A stretch of DNA of 64,000 nucleotides from Pisaster brevispinus. Lineage: Eukaryota > Echinodermata > Asteroidea > Forcipulatida > Asteriidae. Numbering within the stretch: the stretch's first letter is position 1; each line of letters starts with the position of its first letter. Shown in pieces: positions 25,139 to 39,600 of the stretch. The notes under the pieces are model-generated. The model had not been told where the DNA came from. It saw only the letters and a program-made list of their open reading frames with translations, and did no database searches. The stretch covers positions 4,183,474 through 4,247,473 of the forward strand of contig JAMKCF010000018.1 in the NCBI GenBank assembly GCA_023634235.1, in the 5' to 3' direction. The translations under genes and the position numbers were made by a program.

Positions 25139-25515
25139 ATTTCCTGTGGCTATGGCTAGCTTATTCTAGATTTTCCGTAGACAAAACCAGCGGCGTAACT
25201 AAGGTAATTGTTTAGGGGGGCACAAGGGCGGGACACCATTTGTTCTAGGGGGACACTGCTTACATATCAATTATAGACCCCATTTGCACTTTTTAAAGTT
25301 CTGGATCTCGATCTACGTAATGGCGGGTTCCAAATGGGGGGAGGGGGGCACTGAAATCAATTGCGGGGGCACATTCCCCCGTGCCCCCCCCCCCCTTAGT
25401 TACGCCACTGGCCAAAACTGATCACTGACTGAGGTGGCTAGTGCGAAGGGCAGCCTACACTTGAACACGGTGATCAGCCTAAGCTACAGCCTAAGCCGCA
25501 GTCGGTAATTCGGAA
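25139..25515. mobile_element. nested MITEs: 'ccagcggcgtaacta' element inside a 'ggctatggct' element
   Basis: Bases 25187-25201 and 25397-25411 are near-perfect inverted ends (ccagcggcgtaacta / tagttacgccactgg) of a 225-bp element. Outside lie gtggctatggctagc on the left and agcctaagccgcag on the right, matching the family at 3.51 kb. This implies the inner element inserted into the outer one. Confidence 0.65.
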
Positions 25516-28500
25516 AAAACAAAATGGCTGCCCAATGATGAAAGGTCACGACTATGACATAATGCAAAGTACAGATTAAAAAATGTGTGTAACCAATTCA
25601 TTTGAAACAATGGTTTTATACCTTGTCTACATGGACGCACTCTAAAACCTTCCAGGTCAACATTGACCTGGATTCCAATGGACCTGACCCAGTTATGGGT
25701 CAGGCTGACCCGCAAAGTGGTTAAACAATTTGGAGCAAGTTCAGGCGCTGACCTTTTAGTCAATATTGCCATTAAATCACGCATGCGTGGTCGGTGATTC
25801 ACTCGAACGCGATTAGTCGATCGATTCGTCAAATATGGCAACTCATATATTGGCTCGTAAAACAATAACTTGCAAAATACAGTGCAATGATAATTATTAT
25901 CTTAATAGTTGACATACCTTTTTGGCATAAACCTACCATTTATCCTTTCCTTAAACCAACTGTTTGTGATAATGCAAAAAGTTGACAAAACTTTCGCCGC
26001 CACGAAACCAAACTGCCATCTTGACAAAGTGACGTAAATTCGTTAGTTCAACCGTGCAGCCTTCGAGTGACATCTAGATCGACTATGGTTAAGCCTAGTC
26101 GACTCTAGTCAGCCACCCGAACTTGCTCTTGGATTTTGAATCGGATTATGAAACAGATTCCTGGTCAGACTGACCCCAAAATAGGTTTTGACCCAGAAGT
26201 TTGTAGAGTGCGTGACCCATGACACGTACATCTGATTAACATATCCATTAAAGTCTTTACAGCATCAACAACTGCCATAATAACATAAACTTAACCAACT
26301 TGAATTTCTCAGTTTTTTTTTTAAAACACAGTTAAAAAGACTAACTGGAGAACATGACAGGCATTTGTAAAATAAAAAATAACAACAATAATAATTGTGC
26401 TGAATAATAATTACAATCCTGATATGGATACAGAGCAGAGATACTGGAAAAAGATGTCAACACATATATACTTTCATTAAAAAAAATAATAACATTGCAG
26501 AAATAAGAGTCAAATAATTTTCCATCACTACTTTTAAAGAATTTGATTATCACATAAAAAAAAAAACGCACAGAAATTCAAAGATATATTACCAGAAGAA
26601 AAAGAGATTAAATCAAGCATTTTTAACCCTTACATCCTTTGTCTGACTACCTGTACGCAACTATGATCATTGCACTCATTCTCACAAAGCCACCAGACTA
26701 TCTTCGTACAAGTCTCGATTTGAACTAATGTCGTCTTTGCTTATTAAAAAGAATCAACAAAATTGAAAAATTTCCGTCACAGAAAAAAAACAATGAAAAA
26801 TTTGAGAGTTGCAACTTCGAGTAATTTTTCTTCAAATATATAATAAAGATTGCTACCTATCTGTTTGAGTAAAACTACAACCAGATATTTTAAATCAAAA
26901 CTGGTTTTGTTGCAGTTCTTTTTTCTTGGCATGTTACGATTTTAGACAAACCTAAAGCAGATTTGGAATAAGTAGAAACTTCAATCAAACAGACTTACAA
27001 AACACAAGGATTCCTGACAAGGTTCTCGTGAATACGGTTCCAAACGAAACGATTTTTACCAACACATTTTGACCACAAACAAAACTAATTGCTTACTTAA
27101 ACAGCATCACCAGACTCATCTGAGCTCAATTGTAATGTGGGTTAGTTTTGGTTTTTTTTCCCTTTAATTTTAAAATTACAAAAAATTGTGACACATTTTT
27201 CGATCAAGCTGGGCTTTTTAATTCTACATTTAGTAAAAATCTACTGAAGGTTGATAAAAAGGAAACCGCTTGAGATAACATACAAGATTTCAGATATGGG
27301 GTGGAAAGGAAACACTGTGTGTGTGTGTGTGTGTGTGAAAGGAAAGTCACCAAACAAGATAGATTTTTGTTCTTAGCTATAAAGCCAAAGTTTTTCCACA
27401 TGTGATGCCTTAATTTTTTGGAAAATTACATTTTGAGTGAAAAATAGTCACATTTTTTATTTTGTAGAAATATAGCTACTGGTAAGAATGTAGAAATTTA
27501 CGTACATCCTTTTTTTGAGAGTTGGTTTTTAAGAATGTTGTGACCGGATTTGATAACTTGTGGATTGGATTTGAAGACTCCCTTTTTTCCGGTGGTTAAA
27601 CTTTGATTTAAACTGCCCAAGTAGGAAGACAGTGCTGACGGGTTTGAATCCTGATTAATAGCAATCCAGATGTTTTTATAGACATGGTAGTGAAGCACAG
27701 AAACCTTTTGGATTACAACGATTTACTGTTCATAGCATCCCAGGCACAACGCTTCACCATAAATTGCTCCTCTTCACCCGGGTGTACAAATGATTATCTC
27801 TTGTTAAAGTTGAGAAGTTTGATTAAGCCCTCAATGCTCAGTAGTTAACCTGGTCTACGCTTTCTAGAAAATCGCAACTGTTTTTTTTTTTTAATCTTTC
27901 GAACGAGATTTGTATTAACCATTAAGACAAATAAACAGGTCTTGTTCTTAACACCTGTGCGATAGGCCTATAACGTTACAGTTAAACTGATTTTCTTTAA
28001 AATGCATAAAACAAAACACAACCAGTCACATCACATAAATTACTACAAAAAGTCCAAACTGAATGCTATTCACAATTTTGCATGCTTTTCAAGCCTGGGT
28101 ACCAGACTTTTAACATCCTACTGCACAAAAACTGCCGTCTTGGCTCTCCTACGTACAAATTCTATGAGAGCCAACTTGAGGCTATGTACAGAATTGGCTG
28201 GTACCTTTGTTATCAAGACCTACTTTTAACTGATCTTACGCAAGGCCATTGGGAACTAGACAAGAAATGGCCACCACACAGAATCATAGCAAAAGATGAA
28301 TGCTAGCTACAGTTGCATGCTTACATTTTTTTTTAATAACTTGACTACTTTTTTAGGAATACTTTTCCTCCCACATGCCTACAGTTTCTATAAAAATGTT
28401 TACAGTAGACTTATGCCTTAATCCGTCTCTTTATTTACAAATAAGATACTCTAAACAAGCCTAGGATACATGGATTAATATAACATCATCAAGCAGCTGC

Positions 28501-29009
28501 CATTTTGTATGGTTCCTTGACTACATTCACTAGTTTCAATGAAAAGGTCTGAAGGCACCAGCCTCGTTAGTGGCCAGAGCCTCACTTAATGATGTGGTGG
28601 AAACTGAGGAGCAACATGGCAGCTACGTGATTAAAGTTCGATGACTCCAATTTTTTTTGAAGGATGATTTACAAAGGTTAGTTTGGACGTCAGAGGGGAG
28701 AAACGACCGTCACTGAGGACCAACGATGTCAACATTGGGGAAAACACCTCCGAAATGTTGAGGATACAACCATTTCGCCTAAAGTCAGATTCACACGTCA
28801 CACAAACTGCAGAGGCAAAGCGAATTTTCTTGTGTCAGTTTGGGAAGCAGCGTACGCTGATGATTCGTCATGAAAATTCGTTTGCCATTTGATTTGCTTC
28901 TGCGTTAAGTACGAACCAAGCATAAAAGAATAACCCATTAGGCTCCGCCCATAGCAACTGCCCGTCAACAGCTTTCGTAAATAAAGACAGTGAGAACCTC
29001 TCATCCACC

Positions 29010-29190
29010 AGGAGTAGTCGCCTAAGCAGAAAATGTTTGCTTACAAATTTTGTGCTTAGCACAAGTTAGCAGGATACCAGTCGTAAATGGTGTATGTGAC
29101 GCGGTATTTTGGCAGGTTACTTGATTCTGGTAAGCATCATTTTGTTGTGGTTTATAGCTACTTTGTGTGCTTAAAAGCCCAGGGCTTCAA
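29010..29190. mobile_element. diverged MITE of the 17.37-kb family
   Basis: Contains cctaagcagaaaatgtttgc, gcttagca, gataccagtcgtaaatg, and gtaagcatcattttgttg followed by tagctac, parallel in order to the 17369-17568 element. Confidence 0.6.
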
Positions 29191-30136
29191 GAAGGTGGAG
29201 CTTATTGGTTCGTAATTGTACTGACCAATGACCTACCACTATGACCATGGTCAGGATGACCACTAGATGGGTCTATAAGATAAGAAAAACTCTTAAAAGT
29301 TACTTCTGTCCGTTACCTTGTAGTTGTACTTACTCATGAATTCAAACAAACTACATCAGAAATCTGTTTGGGGAGTGTGACATTCCACATTCACCAAATC
29401 TACACCATTCCAATTCAAACAATGAACTACATACTGAGGATCCCACACATAACATAAAAACTATCCCACACACAAAACTGAAGCACCGTGTCTAAAACTG
29501 ACACAAACATGTAGTCCAGTAAGAAATATCGTCCTTAGACTACCAACCTTCAACTGCCATGTCAAGAAACAGCTACTTCTACAAAAATATACCTACATAA
29601 TCTTAAAGACTGCCCCCCTTTCCCCTGCCGTAAAAGCAAGAAGGGTATCTGTATGTCTATCCAGTGATAAGACAACGATTCTGTTGGATGAGATTTGTAA
29701 AATCGTGCTAAAATTCCCGTTAATGACAAAGTGGTTTGGTTTGGGAAATGTTCCGAGTTGTAGGGGGTTGGTATTCATGCATAATTTCCCTTAGCGAGCC
29801 AGAACGAACAACATTGGTGCCAGTAATCAGAACATAAATTGAAACTTTTTAAAATCTCTTGGGAATATATCTTCAAATAACCCTGCATAATTAGTATCCC
29901 AAGAAGGTATTACTTTTAAAAGAACATAACAATTAAAAACACATCTAGTTTTAAAAACATCCTTCCTAAAAATACAACACGGTGTCCAGATGGCTTCAAG
30001 CCTATCATTATCAATTCATTTCTCTCTTCAAAACTCACATAATCACTATTCCGTTATAATTCCTTCGTTTGCACAACATATTGGAGGGTTACATACCAAT
30101 CGGGTGATGTTAACTTTACAAATGACTGGCTTGGAT

Positions 30137-30658
30137 CTATACAGCGACTGCTGCAGCTACGCTCTCTCCGTTGTTCATCCCGTCGTGCTGGACGGCGTCT
30201 TTCTTTAGGGCGTCAATCGTCTCAGCCGGGATGTTGTTGTTGGGCACCTCCTAGTGACATCCAAATAAAATGAGTGAAATTAACGGACTCAAGCTCTGGT
30301 GTTTCCGACTCAGCAGAGTGTGGGTTCAAGTCCCGGTTGTGACACTTGTGTCCTTAAGCAAGACACTTAACCATTATTACCTCGTCCTTCGGATGGGATG
30401 TAAAGCCGTTGGCCCTGTGTGTTGTGTAACGCACTTAAAAGAACCCAGTGCACTTATCAAAAAGAGAAGGGGTTCGCCCCGGTGTTCCTGGTTTGATTGG
30501 CTGCATATTGCGCCACAGCACCTTGTAAACCATTACATGGTGCTATGTAAAGGAGTAGGTCTCATACTTCAGAAATGTTGCCCCAAATACCTTGCAGGAA
30601 AATACTGAATGTTGAAGCGCCTTGAGCGTCACTGAGTGACAGATATGTGCGCTATGTA

Positions 30659-30695
<37 letters not shown>

Positions 30696-33600
30696 TAAAG
30701 CTTAACTCAAGTAACGATACATCTCTTTTTCTGTATTTTCTTCTTTTTCGGCGAGTTCGGTTTGGACTTAGCTAGTCTTGGTGCTACCACTTACAAACCT
30801 TGCATCTTTGAGTTGAATAAAACCCACAACTGCATCACCGAAGATCATATAACTTACTCCACATCTTAAAAGCGTTTGAATTCTTGTGGAAAAAAAACTT
30901 AAAAAGATGGGGCATGCCTGAATCTATTTTTCATTTTCGGATTATTTTTTCGTAAACAAAAAATTCCAAAAAACTATCAACTATTTGGTTTACAATGAAC
31001 AAAACAATGATACTTAAAACCATTAGATGACCACAATGAGGAAAGGTCATAGGTCAACATAGTTAGTCTTTGGTGCTATCCAAGCCTTGCGTCTTGGAAT
31101 AAAAAAAACAATTGCATCACAAAATCTCATATCTTATTCCACACCTTAAAGGTGTTTAAAGTCTTGTTGCTTTTTGTCATTTTTTGGGAAGAGGGGTGTG
31201 CGATTTTGGGAATCGCTAATGAAAATCCAGGGGGGGGAAATGAGTAGCAGAGTTTTGATTTTGCTTAAATACTCACTTGTTCTTTGGTTAAATCGTCTGC
31301 TGGTTTGTCAGCCACTGCAAAAAACAGAATAAAGACATATTTAGAAATTAATAAACAAAGCAAGATCTGTTGCTTTTCTTCTTTCAAACTCGTTGGGAAA
31401 GTTTGCATTGCTTTCCTTGGAGTCCACACAGCTGGCAAGCTAAGCAAACTAGAGAGAGAGGAAAGCCTGGAGAATATTACAAATGGAAGCATAGGGAAGC
31501 TTTTAGTATCTTAGGTTTGCTTAAAAGCAAAAAAGCAACGACAAAGTTAAAATAATGCTGCAAACATTAAAAAAGCGACAGGAATTGAGCGAACAAAAAG
31601 AAAAGCAAAATTACAGAACATCGAGAGAAATTCTGAAAAGCAGAAAGAAAGCAGAGTCATGCGACTAATTTCAACATACCGATAATCACCCAAAAAATGA
31701 AATGCATTTTTTGGGACCTGACATATTGTTTGGATGAAAAAATCTCAGTTCGCCGAAATTATGATGATGACTGGTTATCAGGTCTCAGAGTCTAGCATCC
31801 TGACCCGATGGTATCCAATGAGAAAAGACCATGGAAAGAGTAACTGACTATTTATACGGCTATTTCTTGTTCTTGTTCAACATTTACAAACAATTCTTTC
31901 AGACTCCGTTACACAGATTCACTTTGTTCTAGTCAACAAACTTACTTCAGCCTATCTCAGTGATTTTTTTTTCTGTTCACCAGAGACTAGCAGTTGGCTC
32001 TTGAAATATACAATTCAATATCGTTCAAAATGAAAGACAAAACGTAAAAACTCTGCAGGTATCAGGAAAGTAGGGTTTGCAGTGACACCGTGTAAAGTTA
32101 TCTTTAGCTGGGATGAACCAAAAAGAGGTGGTTCACAGTTCCAATCGTTATGCTTTGATCTTCCTTTATAGCATTCTCTTGACGACGATTCCGAGCATGC
32201 TGATCGAAAAATTTGGACGCTTTCTTCCAACCGTTTTGGTTTGTTCATTTCAAAAGCGTTACAAAATTCATGAGAGACTTAGGTCAATTGTGTTGCCGCA
32301 AACTTCAACTTCTACCTTGCCGAGGCGAGAGTAGTTGCTGGCAAAAGGGGTCTGAAACTAGGATCAAAATGTGAACAGATATGTTGAAATGGCGGCATGT
32401 CCACCCTTTGGTAACCCCTGGAGTTATAGATTCCAAGGAGCTTCTGGGAACAGTATCCTCAGCGCTAGAGAAGGGCGAGAATTGTTTATATCTGAAGAAA
32501 ATAACAGCTACTTTTTTTCACTGGGCAGACATAACAAAAAAAAAGTCTGGCTTCAGACAAAAATGTCTCACATTTCTCATACCCAAGATTTCTTTTTCCA
32601 ACCATGCTGAGTTTGAAATCCAACTTGAAGGACTTATTTCTTGGGAAATATTGCTTCAAAATGACCTGGACTCGATTTCACAAAGAGATTGATCTTAAGA
32701 AGTGTATCAATCTTACTTGCCAAGCAAAGTGTGACGCCACAATACAAAATCACTACGGTGATAATTGACAACACATCTTAAGATGAATCTTCAACCCTGT
32801 TCACACTGCAGAGCCAAGTCCCAGGAAATTTCCGGGAATTGTAACCCCACCATTTTGCGATTTTGTTTCCCGGGAAGGATGAACGAACACTCAGCTTGCT
32901 AACTCTGGGGTTTTCTTGCTCAACCCTGTATATTCGGTTTGCGGTAACACCATGTGTATATGTACTAGCTATGTAGATTTGTTCTTAGAGAACTAGGTCT
33001 TGCTTTTTATTCTACTGTCGCGGAGTAAATTTTGGAAATCGGGAGACTACTTCGGGAGACTACTTAGTTCTGAAAAGAACTGTCCAGCTTATTAACTACT
33101 ACCTGCTACTAGCTACTCCTGAGGATGACTAGAGCAAGCTAGTCGAAACGTTGAGACCAATTAAGAACTCACTCCGCGGCAGTGAATTTCATAACGAGAA
33201 GTCCCCTCGATCCGATCCACTATTAAGCTAAAGTAGTAGTCACGGCCAATTTCCTACCCTCCGCCCAGGTAGTAGCTACTAAGCTGGACAGTTCTTTTCA
33301 GAACTAAGTAGTCTCCCGAAGTAGTCTCCCAATTTTCCAAAATCTACTCCGTAGAATAAAATAGCTAGACCTAGTTCTCTAAGAACTAATCTACACAGCT
33401 AGTAGATATACACATGGTGTTACCGCAAACCAAATATACATTGATACCTCACAATGCAAAGCCTCAAAAAGTATATTGCTCAACCCTACTCCCAAACCAG
33501 GGGTAGCTATTTCCTGGGAATGCCTATTTCCCAGGAGTTTGCAAGGGTTAGCAATTCAAGTGTGATTCAGGACAGCCACAATTTGCTGGGGAATTCATCC

Positions 33601-36600
33601 GGTGTGAATGGGTCTTTAGTGATTTGTGAAATGGTGCCCAGTACAGACCTTTCTATTGCAATGTCACAGCCTGAGTTTTTGCCAAAAGAGGTTGGGAAAA
33701 CGAAGCACGAACAAGATGGCCACAGTTTGTAACAATGTTACACAAGTATTCAAACATAGTGCTGCATCTGTTGAAAACAAATCAACCAATCATGGGAAGA
33801 ATTTTTTTTTTTTTATTAAAAAGTTTGCACAATTGAATGTTTTGCCGACATTCGGCCGTCCATGCCAACCAGCGCGGTTTGTTTATCAACTTGTTTATCA
33901 ACAATAGAAAGGTCTACAGCTACAAGAAACAAAATGGCATCCTACTTCAGGAGGGTGAGCTCAGTATTCTGATTCAGGAAAGCAGTGCCAACTATTAAAT
34001 GTTAGACAAACTGTGCATCCACAACAACTTTGCAAATTTTGTAAACCATTATTACACTGTAGCCATGTGGGTTTGGTGACCCGTTTCTCAAGTGTGCTAA
34101 CTAGATTGGAATCTGCAGGCCAAACAGTAGACCAGACTACTTTGAATCTTGCCAATGCCTCCTCCTGGTACCCATGCATTAATTTTAAAGAGTTGCCTAT
34201 AGTGTGAAAAGGGATCCAGACTTCTTTTTGTCTACCTTTATTGCGGTGTCCATTTTCTGTCTTTTTTTTGTAACAATTATATATTTTTTAATTTCATTTT
34301 TTTTTTTGCCAAACAAAAGTATAAAAAAAACTATTTGACAAAAATTACACTTGAAACCATCAAATGGCAAAAAATTTGGAAAGGTCATAGGTCAGTGTAT
34401 GTGGAGCAAGTGACAGGAAATTTGCAGTAACAGCCCAAACAACTACTGTCATGCACAACACTTGATGCTGATCCACTGATCTCACCCTCCTCCTCCTCCT
34501 CAAAGTCTGACTCCGCCCCTCCGGGGGTGCCCGGAGTGGGGCTGGGCTCAGCATCCGATGCGGGCGTGATCGTGATTTCAGGCTTTGTGAGGTATTGCAG
34601 AGGTGGTGGACCCTTACGGTGAATGGACTGTTCGGTATCTGTTTTGACAATGTGAAATAAGTGTGACCACTTAAGTTATGAACACACACCAGAAAAAACA
34701 AAAAAAGAAGTGCCTGAATATTTACATATGTTGAGGTGGTTCAGAATACCTGGACTCCACTCAAATTACAAAAATACAATCAAATACAGTTGACCAAACC
34801 CGTTATACTTCTACAACATTGTGAGTTGAGGAAGCCTTCCAAAACCATACACCTGCAAAGGTTGTGTAGGGTGGCACAACTGTGTACAGAACTACCTGAA
34901 CAGTGCACTATGCATTCACCACATAATAATATCATAAAAATGCAGGCTGGCGTAGTTTATTTACTTGTACATAAATACCCGGGAAAGTTCGTCAACGCTG
35001 ATTGGTCGAGAGGAGATCACCTGGCCATGTTTAAACGTGCGAAATACAAACACGGTGAGGAGTGTTTAAACATGGCCTGAGGGAAATCGAGTCAAAAGAG
35101 GGCGCTGTCAAACGATTGCAAGGATTTATCTCATGCAAGTTTGAAACTTGCGTGTGACAGTTTGAAACTTAAGCGCACAAGTTTGAAATTTGCGCGAAGA
35201 GCTACTTTGAACTCCACATAGATAGAAATTCAAAGCAGAGTCAAGCAGGCTGAGGTTAAACTGTCAGATTTCTTCTCAAATATTGCAGGTTTTTGGATGT
35301 TTTTATTGGAAAGGTATTTATGAATGGGCATAAAAGAGTGGTGACTTAGTCTTAAACGGTTGTTGAAAACCTTGCAGAGTCGAGGCCATCAGCTCAATCT
35401 TTTATCACATCTTGCCGGTTTTGAAACGGCCATTTAAGACCTCGTCATCCCCTCTTTTAAATACCATTATTTAAAACCACAGTTTTGAGCCACCATTTGA
35501 CTTTGTCTAATTTTCACTGTTCCATGTGAACTGATACCAAAAAAAACAAGCTGGTTTTCTTATTTCCTCAAGAGTTGCATTATCAGGCTCCTCTGAAATG
35601 AGTGCGTTATTTGATTTCCTTCACAGGTAGTGACAGTGTTCGTGGCGAGACCTGCGAGGTCTGTGAACTAGCCAATAACAGAAAGTCACTGGCTACACTC
35701 CAGCCACCATTTTGAAAAGGCCAGTTAGCTTTGAAATGGCTGAATGCAACAGCAGATGCAGCAATAACAATGAACAGTGAATCAGCAAGCAAAACCAAAT
35801 CTGAATGAAGCAACAAAACCAAAAAAGAAACTGGAAACTGAAAGTCACTGACAATCAGCATCATGCAAAATTCTACTGCATTGCAAAAGTTTCTCAGAGA
35901 AAACATGAGTGAAATTACAGCATCGGTAATGTCTCCAGATTTTGGTTTGTGAATCAAGAACCACCTAGTCAGCCCCCAAGCTGCAAGAGGCTCAAACACT
36001 TTGAGAAAATGGCTCGGCATATTTTGCTCTTTCATATGAAAGAAATCTTTTAATGAACATGTTTTCAAACTCTTGTCTTCAAAGTGTCCCCCCCTCCCCC
36101 AAGTGAATATTGGCGGTCTAAAAACATTCTCAAAATGAATAATCGAAGTCACAAATGCTGTATTTTCACTTGCAAGCAACAAACAACACAAGGATGTAAA
36201 AGCACTATTTGCCATCTCCTCAAGCCGATGACTAAGCAAACTGCAACGATCTTTTGCAAGAGCAACACAAAAAGCAAACGACTGCATGCTATGCTCCACA
36301 AGAATCAGATTTCCTCACCGACTTGTTGCTGCTGAGCAGTGCTCTGGTCAGCCTGATCACGCTCTCGAGTCTCCGGGGTAAGTGATTGTGGCTCGGTAGA
36401 GCATTGGGCAAGTTCAACAGGTGGCGTACCCTGTACGCTTGTGGGGACTACAACACTCTCAGCAGCTTGCTGTTCAGGCTGAGGTGCTGCTGCTGCTGCT
36501 GCTGGTGCCACCTGTGTGACTGGAATAACGGCTTCGGGTACAGCTTTAGAAGCTTGGCCTTGAGTTTCTATCCTGGGCATTTGGGGCGTCGGCTGGGGCG

Positions 36601-39600
36601 TCGGCTGTGGCGCCGGCTGGGGTGTCGGCTGAGAAGCTGGTTTTGTTTCAGGGGGTGCAGTCACAATCTCTTGGTGAACTGTTTTCTGAGGTGATGGCTG
36701 AGCAACTGTTGGAGTTGGTTTAAAGACCTCTACAGGTGCAGCCGCCGACTTGACGACGGGAGGCGTTGCTTGAGCGATCTTCTGAGGTGATGTTTGAGGA
36801 GCAGTCTTAGTGACTGGGTCCGGAACTGTTTGGCTGGTGGAGGACTGTTCAATAACCGGAACCACTGCGACGGGAGTGGCTTGGGTCTTAGGTTCTTGAG
36901 TGGAAGAAGACATGCCCTGAGCTGTACCAGGCATTTCAACAATGTGTTTGGATATTTGTTTTTGTTATGAATGGGGTGGGGTGTTGGGGAAGTTTGCAGC
37001 ATTAGAGTTGGTCATTTTGAAAACGTGGAAAGGAAAAACAACAAGTGGAAAGAAAAGGTATAAATTACAATTACTATGTTTAAAAAAAATACAAACATTT
37101 AACTTTAATAACTTCTTAAAGACATATAAAGAAATTCAGAGCAACAACTGAGTTTCTATAATCTAAACCATCTTGTATGATAGAGCAGCAGAAACAAAAT
37201 AACAAATCCCACCCAAACCAAACAAGCTCCAAGCGTTAATCTCACACTTAATGTTGCGTATCTCTTGCATGAATTTCTTTTCCTCAACACAATTACCCTA
37301 ATGGTTTTTTCCTTGAATAGCAGAGCAAAAATATACACAAAATGCATCAGTTGCTACTCAAAACTCACCCTTTGATTCTCAAATATTAGCATTTAGTGTG
37401 CCCACACCATGCTTATATTTTCTTGAGCAAAATTGCTGGGCGAAAATCTTTCCCTGGATAAAGTTTCCTGAATTGGATTGTTTTACAGAACCACAACAGC
37501 GATGTTCCGTTACCTTCAGTGATGTCATGGTTTTTGTTGTTGCACGGATCTGTTTCTCATTCTTCACAGGAGAAAATGTGGGGTAAAATATAAAAAAAAT
37601 AGAAGAAAAAAATCATTTCTCAAACCTTGGTTGGTCTCCATCTTCTCAGTTGGGGCCTCGGTTTCTTCTTCTTTTCCGTTCTCCTCCTCCACGGCAGCAA
37701 CTACCTCCTTCTCTTCATCTTAGGAAAAAAGAAAAAAGAAAAGAAAAAAAGAATACGATGGAGTTCAATCAATTTTTTCCATCGCCCGACTTTGCTGTCA
37801 GGCTAGCGGGCGGAATCGATTCAGCATAGTGTGCGCACTACCCGGGAAACGAATGACTGAACAGCAAAAATTCTTTTATTTTAAAAGAGCAGCCTTCTTT
37901 AATACTGTTGCAAATATTTTTGACTGGCCGGAGTAAGCTTAGGCCGGAGGGAACCTTCGGCAAGGTGTTTCAGCTGATTCGCCACTGTTTCAACTGGCAT
38001 TTGGCAAGAGGACCACCGCTAAGGTTGACCCCTGGAAACGAAGCTTCAGCTTCATCTATCAGGTATACACATTTATAAAAAATATTGTTTATTGTAATAT
38101 TGTTATTTTTTTAAAATCCACTACTTTCAACAAACACATCATACAGCAAACCGGTAAAATTTTCGTCAACGTAAATTTGGTCTCATTTTAGGCAAAACAA
38201 TCAAAGAGTAACTCCAACTCTCCCAAATCCTGTTCAGGAAGTTGTCTGGGTCCCATTTCATGATGACTCTGTTTACAGCTAAATTCTGCACCTATGATCA
38301 CCATTCTCTGCTTACTGTGCAAGCGCCAAATTTCTGCACTAGCTGTGTAAGCGAAGAGTGCCTAGTAACGTGAAGTGAGCACCCGCACGAGCAACAAATT
38401 ACCCTGCTTACTCGTGAAATATGCTTGACAGAATTCCCTGCTGCTCCCGTAAGATTCTTTGCTTACGGTAAGCAGAGCCATGAAAGTGGGCCCTGATTGT
38501 GGAGAATTGAGGACTGTAGACCCAAATAAGAACCGCTTATGACTGGGTCAGGCATTCCATTCTTAGCTTAGTCCACACATGTTGGTGTGGAGTGACTGTA
38601 GATGAGAGGACTGCGATGGATTAAGGACTGTACGCCCAAATAAGAATCGCTTAGCACTGGGTATGATGATGATACAATAAGAGCCAGATGACTTGATTTG
38701 ACATGACCTCTTGACCTCTGACCTACCCTCTTTGGCACCATCACTATCAGCTCCTACTACCTCCTGTGCATCCTTAGTGTCTTCCTTGGCATCTACAGTC
38801 TCTTCGGTCTCATCTTTGGACGTCTTGGCCTCAGGCTCTTCCTCAGCTGCAGATTCAGCTTCAGGTTTTCTCTTCCGTCCTCGTTTATTGGCATCCTTAA
38901 AGCATCGGAGAAAAGTTCATTATGTTCGGGATATAAGGTCAATGTTCCTGAAGTAAATAAGTTTTGAGGCATTGCATGGTGAGGTATCAATGTATACTCG
39001 GGTTTGCGGTAACAGGATATGTGTACATCTACTTGCTGTGTAGATTTGTTCTTTGTGAACTAGATCTTGCTTTATTCTACTGCCGCAGAGTAGACTTTCG
39101 AAAACTGTGCAGACAGTTTGTCTCATTGTGATTCTGGTCTTGTAACAAAAAATTGTTAGTCCCGAGCTACAAGCCCTGCGTTAAGTAGATTTAATGCCTC
39201 CAAATTCACGCCCTGATGGCTCAATCATGATGCAACCAAGGTAATTGCAATAACAATAATAATAATAACGGATATTTATATTGCGCAATACCTATATGAA
39301 TATACTCTACTGCGCATTCTAACATTATGACAATGCCTATCCAGAACCGTTGGTCTTGCAATACAGCTCCCTCTGTAGTCACTTATAGAATGATGACACT
39401 TCCAAAAGAAGAAATTGTATTGGGAGACTTTTCAATCTCAAGGTGGCAGGTAAAATCAAATCAATTAAAATAAGCGCATCAATTAGAAAAACGTTTACCA
39501 ACTGAATTTGTACTTCTGCATTTGACTGTCTTCACAGCCACCTATGACAAACAGTCTTACAAACAACGCTCGCAAACATTGTATGTATTTCTTTCCTGTG

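Larger units (their letters stand above)
24140..30130. other. AT-rich spacer / possible 3' UTR of the AT-hook gene
   Basis: No exon is supported on either strand. The part just below 30137 must include the 3' UTR of the minus-strand gene, but its end cannot be fixed among many TTTATT words. The stretch also holds (caat)n at 25100-25125, (tg)n at 27317-27337 and inverted-repeat elements listed separately. Confidence 0.4.

Noticed and set aside
35607..36299. 230-codon minus-strand frame downstream of the Pro/Gln exon
   Set aside because: It lies in the intron after the exon 4 donor at 36318, has no domain, and the spliced model joins exon 4 to 34638 in perfect phase without it.
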